DNA of 7,974 nt, taken from NCBI GenBank assembly GCA_023263015.1, contig JALQXV010000010.1:1-7974 (forward strand), in the 5' to 3' direction. This DNA is from Candidatus Saccharimonadia bacterium. Lineage in GTDB: Bacteria; Patescibacteriota; Saccharimonadia; Saccharimonadales; 2-12-FULL-41-12. A model generated the notes under the pieces. The model saw only the letters and a list, made by a program, of their open reading frames with translations, had not been told where the DNA came from and ran no database searches. Of the stretch, positions 6,400-7,974 are shown piece by piece; within the stretch, counting starts at the first letter, position 1, and each line of letters opens with the position of its first letter. A program made the translations under genes and the position numbers.

Positions 6400-7277
6400 A
6401 TTGTTCCAATTGATTGGGAAGCAATAACTGCCAGTGCGGCTAAGGCCACAAGAGTTACATCGAGTAGTGGGTGGTGAATTATAAAGTTTTCACTCGACCT
6501 GAGTGCTCTACGTAAGCCACGAGCATGTGTGACTGTTAGGTACATAATAATGCTACCAATGAGCAGTCCGAGTATAAAACCGCTCCACGGTGCCTTACCG
6601 CTGGTTACAGACTGAATATAGCTTACATTTTGAGGCGAGTTCGACGCATTTGTTACCACGGGCATTTGTACGGGCGCTGCTTGGGCCACTACTGCCGGAC
6701 GTCCATACATAGCAACCACGATAGTTTGCGGTCCTTTTCCTTGGTAGTCGGGGACATTAGCGGTGCCAAAACCGACTTCTTGTAGTTCGGGATCCATAAT
6801 ATTAGCACGATGACCTGGACTATTCATCCAGCCCGAAACAGTAGTTTTACTGGTTTCAAAACCGTAAGCCAAGTTTTCAGCAGCCTTTTGATATGGATAT
6901 TGTTGAGCCTCAATAAATATCCATGGTTGCTTACCGTCAGGTGTCACGTGTGACCAGTAATTTTTAGCTGCCATATCATCGGCTTTAGCCTGGGCAGCTG
7001 CATCAAGTAAATTATTGTATTTTAGCTCGGGAATATTCTCCTTGGCCCGTTCTTTATTTGTTTCATCAAACAGGCCACCGTCAGTAGTGCCTACGGCATA
7101 GCTTTTAACTTGACCGTGGACCTTTTTAAGTTCAACTTGATTCGAAATAAATAAGCCACACCCTACAATCAAAAGCAGAGGTATATAGGGGGCGTAAACT
7201 TTCATGAAGTGTTTGGTACGCTTCTCTTTTTTGTGAGCAGTGTGGTGTTTCCGGCGGTGGTTAGTTTTGAGCGGCAT
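6393..7277 (-). CDS. CAP/SCP-domain (YkwD-like) membrane protein
   Basis: A 294-residue protein if started at the ATG at 7277-7275. The N-terminus is strikingly basic and His-rich (HRRKHHTAHKKEKRTKH, 7-23), followed by a hydrophobic anchor (about 28-45). The extracellular CAP domain (about 68-195) shows NYWSHVTPDG at 106-115 (His110), AENLAYG at 133-139 (Glu134) and SGWMNSPGHRANIM at 148-161 (His156), the usual cavity residues. A Gln/Val/Pro linker leads to two more membrane helices (about 230-250 and 271-289) with a basic ARGLRRALR loop between them, so both the N-terminus and this loop are predicted cytoplasmic. Bacterial CAP proteins of the YkwD type are surface or secreted proteins of unclear activity; the triple-membrane-pass form is less common. 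An alternative start is the ATG at 7205. No Shine-Dalgarno or clear promoter is seen upstream, possibly because the bacterial sequence stops there. It ends in TGA. Confidence 0.85.
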   Translation of the reverse strand: MPLKTNHRRKHHTAHKKEKRTKHFMKVYAPYIPLLLIVGCGLFISNQVELKKVHGQVKSYAVGTTDGGLFDETNKERAKENIPELKYNNLLDAAAQAKADDMAAKNYWSHVTPDGKQPWIFIEAQQYPYQKAAENLAYGFETSKTTVSGWMNSPGHRANIMDPELQEVGFGTANVPDYQGKGPQTIVVAMYGRPAVVAQAAPVQMPVVTNASNSPQNVSYIQSVTSGKAPWSGFILGLLIGSIIMYLTVTHARGLRRALRSSENFIIHHPLLDVTLVALAALAVIASQSIGTIY

Positions 7278-7414
7278 ATATATTGTTGAGAATCCAGCCA
7301 GTGCCGCCAAGTGTGGCCTCAAAGAAAACTGGCATCAGGGGGGCGAAAATTCTTGTGCCTGGGGCATGAAGAGGGACAAAATTGTCCGAGGGGCGCAGAG
7401 CAACGGTGCAAGGC
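7278..7414. other. Probable chimeric junction and non-bacterial flank
   Basis: Immediately upstream of the CAP gene start, coding signal in the Saccharibacteria style stops and no promoter, Shine-Dalgarno sequence or bacterial ORF is found. The sequence becomes richer in G runs and in AG/CT-biased stretches, which continues to the end of the window. The exact breakpoint cannot be placed; somewhere between 7278 and about 7330 is most likely. The two longer open frames crossing this region (minus 7261-7557 and plus 7240-7464) have no recognisable protein character. On the minus strand this part would be intron downstream of the exon described next. Confidence 0.6.
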
Positions 7415-7424
7415 TTAACCTGAG
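7415..7424 (-). other. Candidate splice donor
   Basis: On the minus strand the sequence is CTCAG|GTTAAG, with the intron starting at 7419. It matches the CAG|GT core of the eukaryotic donor consensus, although the usual A or G after GT is a T here. The intron would be phase 1. It is credible only because it coincides exactly with the loss of the open frame. Confidence 0.35.
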
Positions 7425-7822
7425 TCAGACCCAGAGAGGTCTGTGTCACCGTAAAACGAGATAGTGGTGAATGAGGCCCCAGATAGGGTTGACAGAGAGG
7501 AGGAGCGTGAAAGATCACTATGTGCGCTACAGAGGCTTCTAGTGTCTTCCATTTCAACTAGCCCTATGGAGTGGAGCCTGGCCGCCAAATCGCACGGGTC
7601 CTCATCATCTGTGACCCTCTTAACACCACGCAGGTGACAAGGGTTTGTGCTCAAACGGGGTGGGGAGGGAGATGGCAATTCGACCATCCCTCGGGACAGG
7701 AGCCTAGCCCTAAGGTCATCTGGGTCTTCATATTCCGGGCCGGAGCAGGTGCTGTGTGTACAAGATGCCGTTGGGAAGGGGGGAGGGGGGATGTTGTATA
7801 AAAGTGGGTTTGCGTCTACCAT
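7415..7822 (-). CDS. Putative eukaryotic (animal-like) coding exon; unidentified protein
   Basis: This is a 135-codon open frame that I do not recognise. The peptide is Ser/Pro-rich and low in complexity and contains a duplicated motif: EDPDDLRARLLSRGMVEL at 32-49 and EDPCDLAARLHSIGLVEM at 74-91, 12 of 18 residues identical. A serine-rich tract (LSRSSSLSTLSGASFTTISF, 104-123) follows, of the kind seen in phosphorylated animal scaffold or trafficking proteins. The ATG at 7822 has G at -3 and G at +4, a good Kozak context, with an in-frame TGA 12 bases upstream. The frame closes in CTCAG|GTTAAG (exon end at 7420), a splice-donor-like site, so the TAA at 7417-7415 may be intronic and the real coding part would be 7420-7822. 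No bacterial promoter or Shine-Dalgarno sequence precedes it. It could also be chance; the repeat and the lack of stops argue for real coding. Confidence 0.5.
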   Translation of the reverse strand: MVDANPLLYNIPPPPFPTASCTHSTCSGPEYEDPDDLRARLLSRGMVELPSPSPPRLSTNPCHLRGVKRVTDDEDPCDLAARLHSIGLVEMEDTRSLCSAHSDLSRSSSLSTLSGASFTTISFYGDTDLSGSDSG

Positions 7823-7940
7823 TGCTTCATTTCATGGAAAAGATCTCTGATAGCGAAATGGGCAGTATCTTGAATGGATGGGTGGTCACCTTGAACAGTT
7901 ATCTTACAGGTGTGTTTATATCCTTATCCCTTGCCCGCGC
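7823..7940. other. Non-coding, eukaryotic-looking stretch
   Basis: No gene is visible. On the minus strand it would lie upstream of the putative first coding exon and could hold 5' untranslated sequence or an intron end. CGCTATCAG ending at 7847 is a possible but weak splice acceptor, because its polypyrimidine tract is poor. Confidence 0.3.
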
Positions 7941-7974
7941 GCTCTCTCTATCTCTCTCTCTCTCTCTCTCTCTC
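7941..7974. repeat. (TC)n dinucleotide microsatellite at the window end
   Basis: About 34 bases of CT/TC repeat, interrupted once by TA at 7949-7950 and then uninterrupted to the last base; it is preceded by a short GC-alternating run (CCCGCGCGC). Long perfect (TC)n tracts are common in animal genomes, especially fish and invertebrates, and rare in bacteria. The sequence stopping inside it suggests a contig end caused by the repeat. Confidence 0.9.

Noticed and set aside
7278..7322. 15-residue N-terminal extension of the CAP protein
   Set aside because: The extension (MRPHLAALAGFSTIY) lies in the junction zone, and the basic HRRKHHT start beginning at 7277 is a typical N-terminus for such proteins.
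7261..7557. Minus-strand open frame spanning the junction, and a plus-strand one at 7240-7464
   Set aside because: Both cross the probable chimeric breakpoint and have no domain or compositional sign of a real protein.
7941..7974. TC repeat as a CRISPR-like or regulatory repeat array
   Set aside because: It is a simple dinucleotide tract with no spacers and lies in the non-bacterial part.

Overview
The first ~7.28 kb is bacterial and best fits a Candidatus Saccharibacteria (TM7/CPR) genome or a close relative. The support is compact gene packing, a divergent GalU of the type I associate with CPR bacteria, a CAP-domain membrane protein with a His/Arg/Lys-rich N-terminus (HRRKHHT...), and UGA used as a normal stop codon (in the CAP gene), which argues against the UGA-recoding Gracilibacteria/Absconditabacteria. 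The taxonomic call rests on recognition of protein style, not on a search.

Layout of the bacterial part: the last 53 codons of gatB (+, 3-164); a convergent HD-domain hydrolase (-, 161-976); then on the + strand galU (1050-1946), a one-TM DUF948-like small protein (1964-2230), a YtxH-like envelope protein (2232-2645) and dnaE, the replicative DNA polymerase III alpha subunit (2746-6399, TTG start). A convergent CAP/SCP-domain membrane protein (-, 6393-7277) follows. Both convergent gene pairs overlap at their 3' ends by a few bases, and no classical intrinsic terminator is visible. Three start codons (HD protein, DUF948-like protein and, less clearly, galU) lie only 6-9 bases downstream of a -10-like hexamer, suggesting leaderless mRNAs. 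dnaE instead has a ~45-base leader with a clear Shine-Dalgarno sequence.

From about 7278-7330 to the end the sequence changes character. It has no bacterial gene, is G-rich with purine/pyrimidine-biased tracts, and ends in a (TC)n microsatellite running off the window. Its minus strand holds one open frame (7415-7822) with a low-complexity, Ser/Pro-rich, metazoan-looking protein, a good Kozak context and a splice-donor-like CAG|GTTAAG at its end. The simplest reading is a chimeric contig in which bacterial DNA has been joined to animal (host) DNA by library or assembly error. This join is the most important thing for a user of the window to know. I do not see a convincing new multi-gene system in the bacterial part, which is mostly core housekeeping plus envelope genes.
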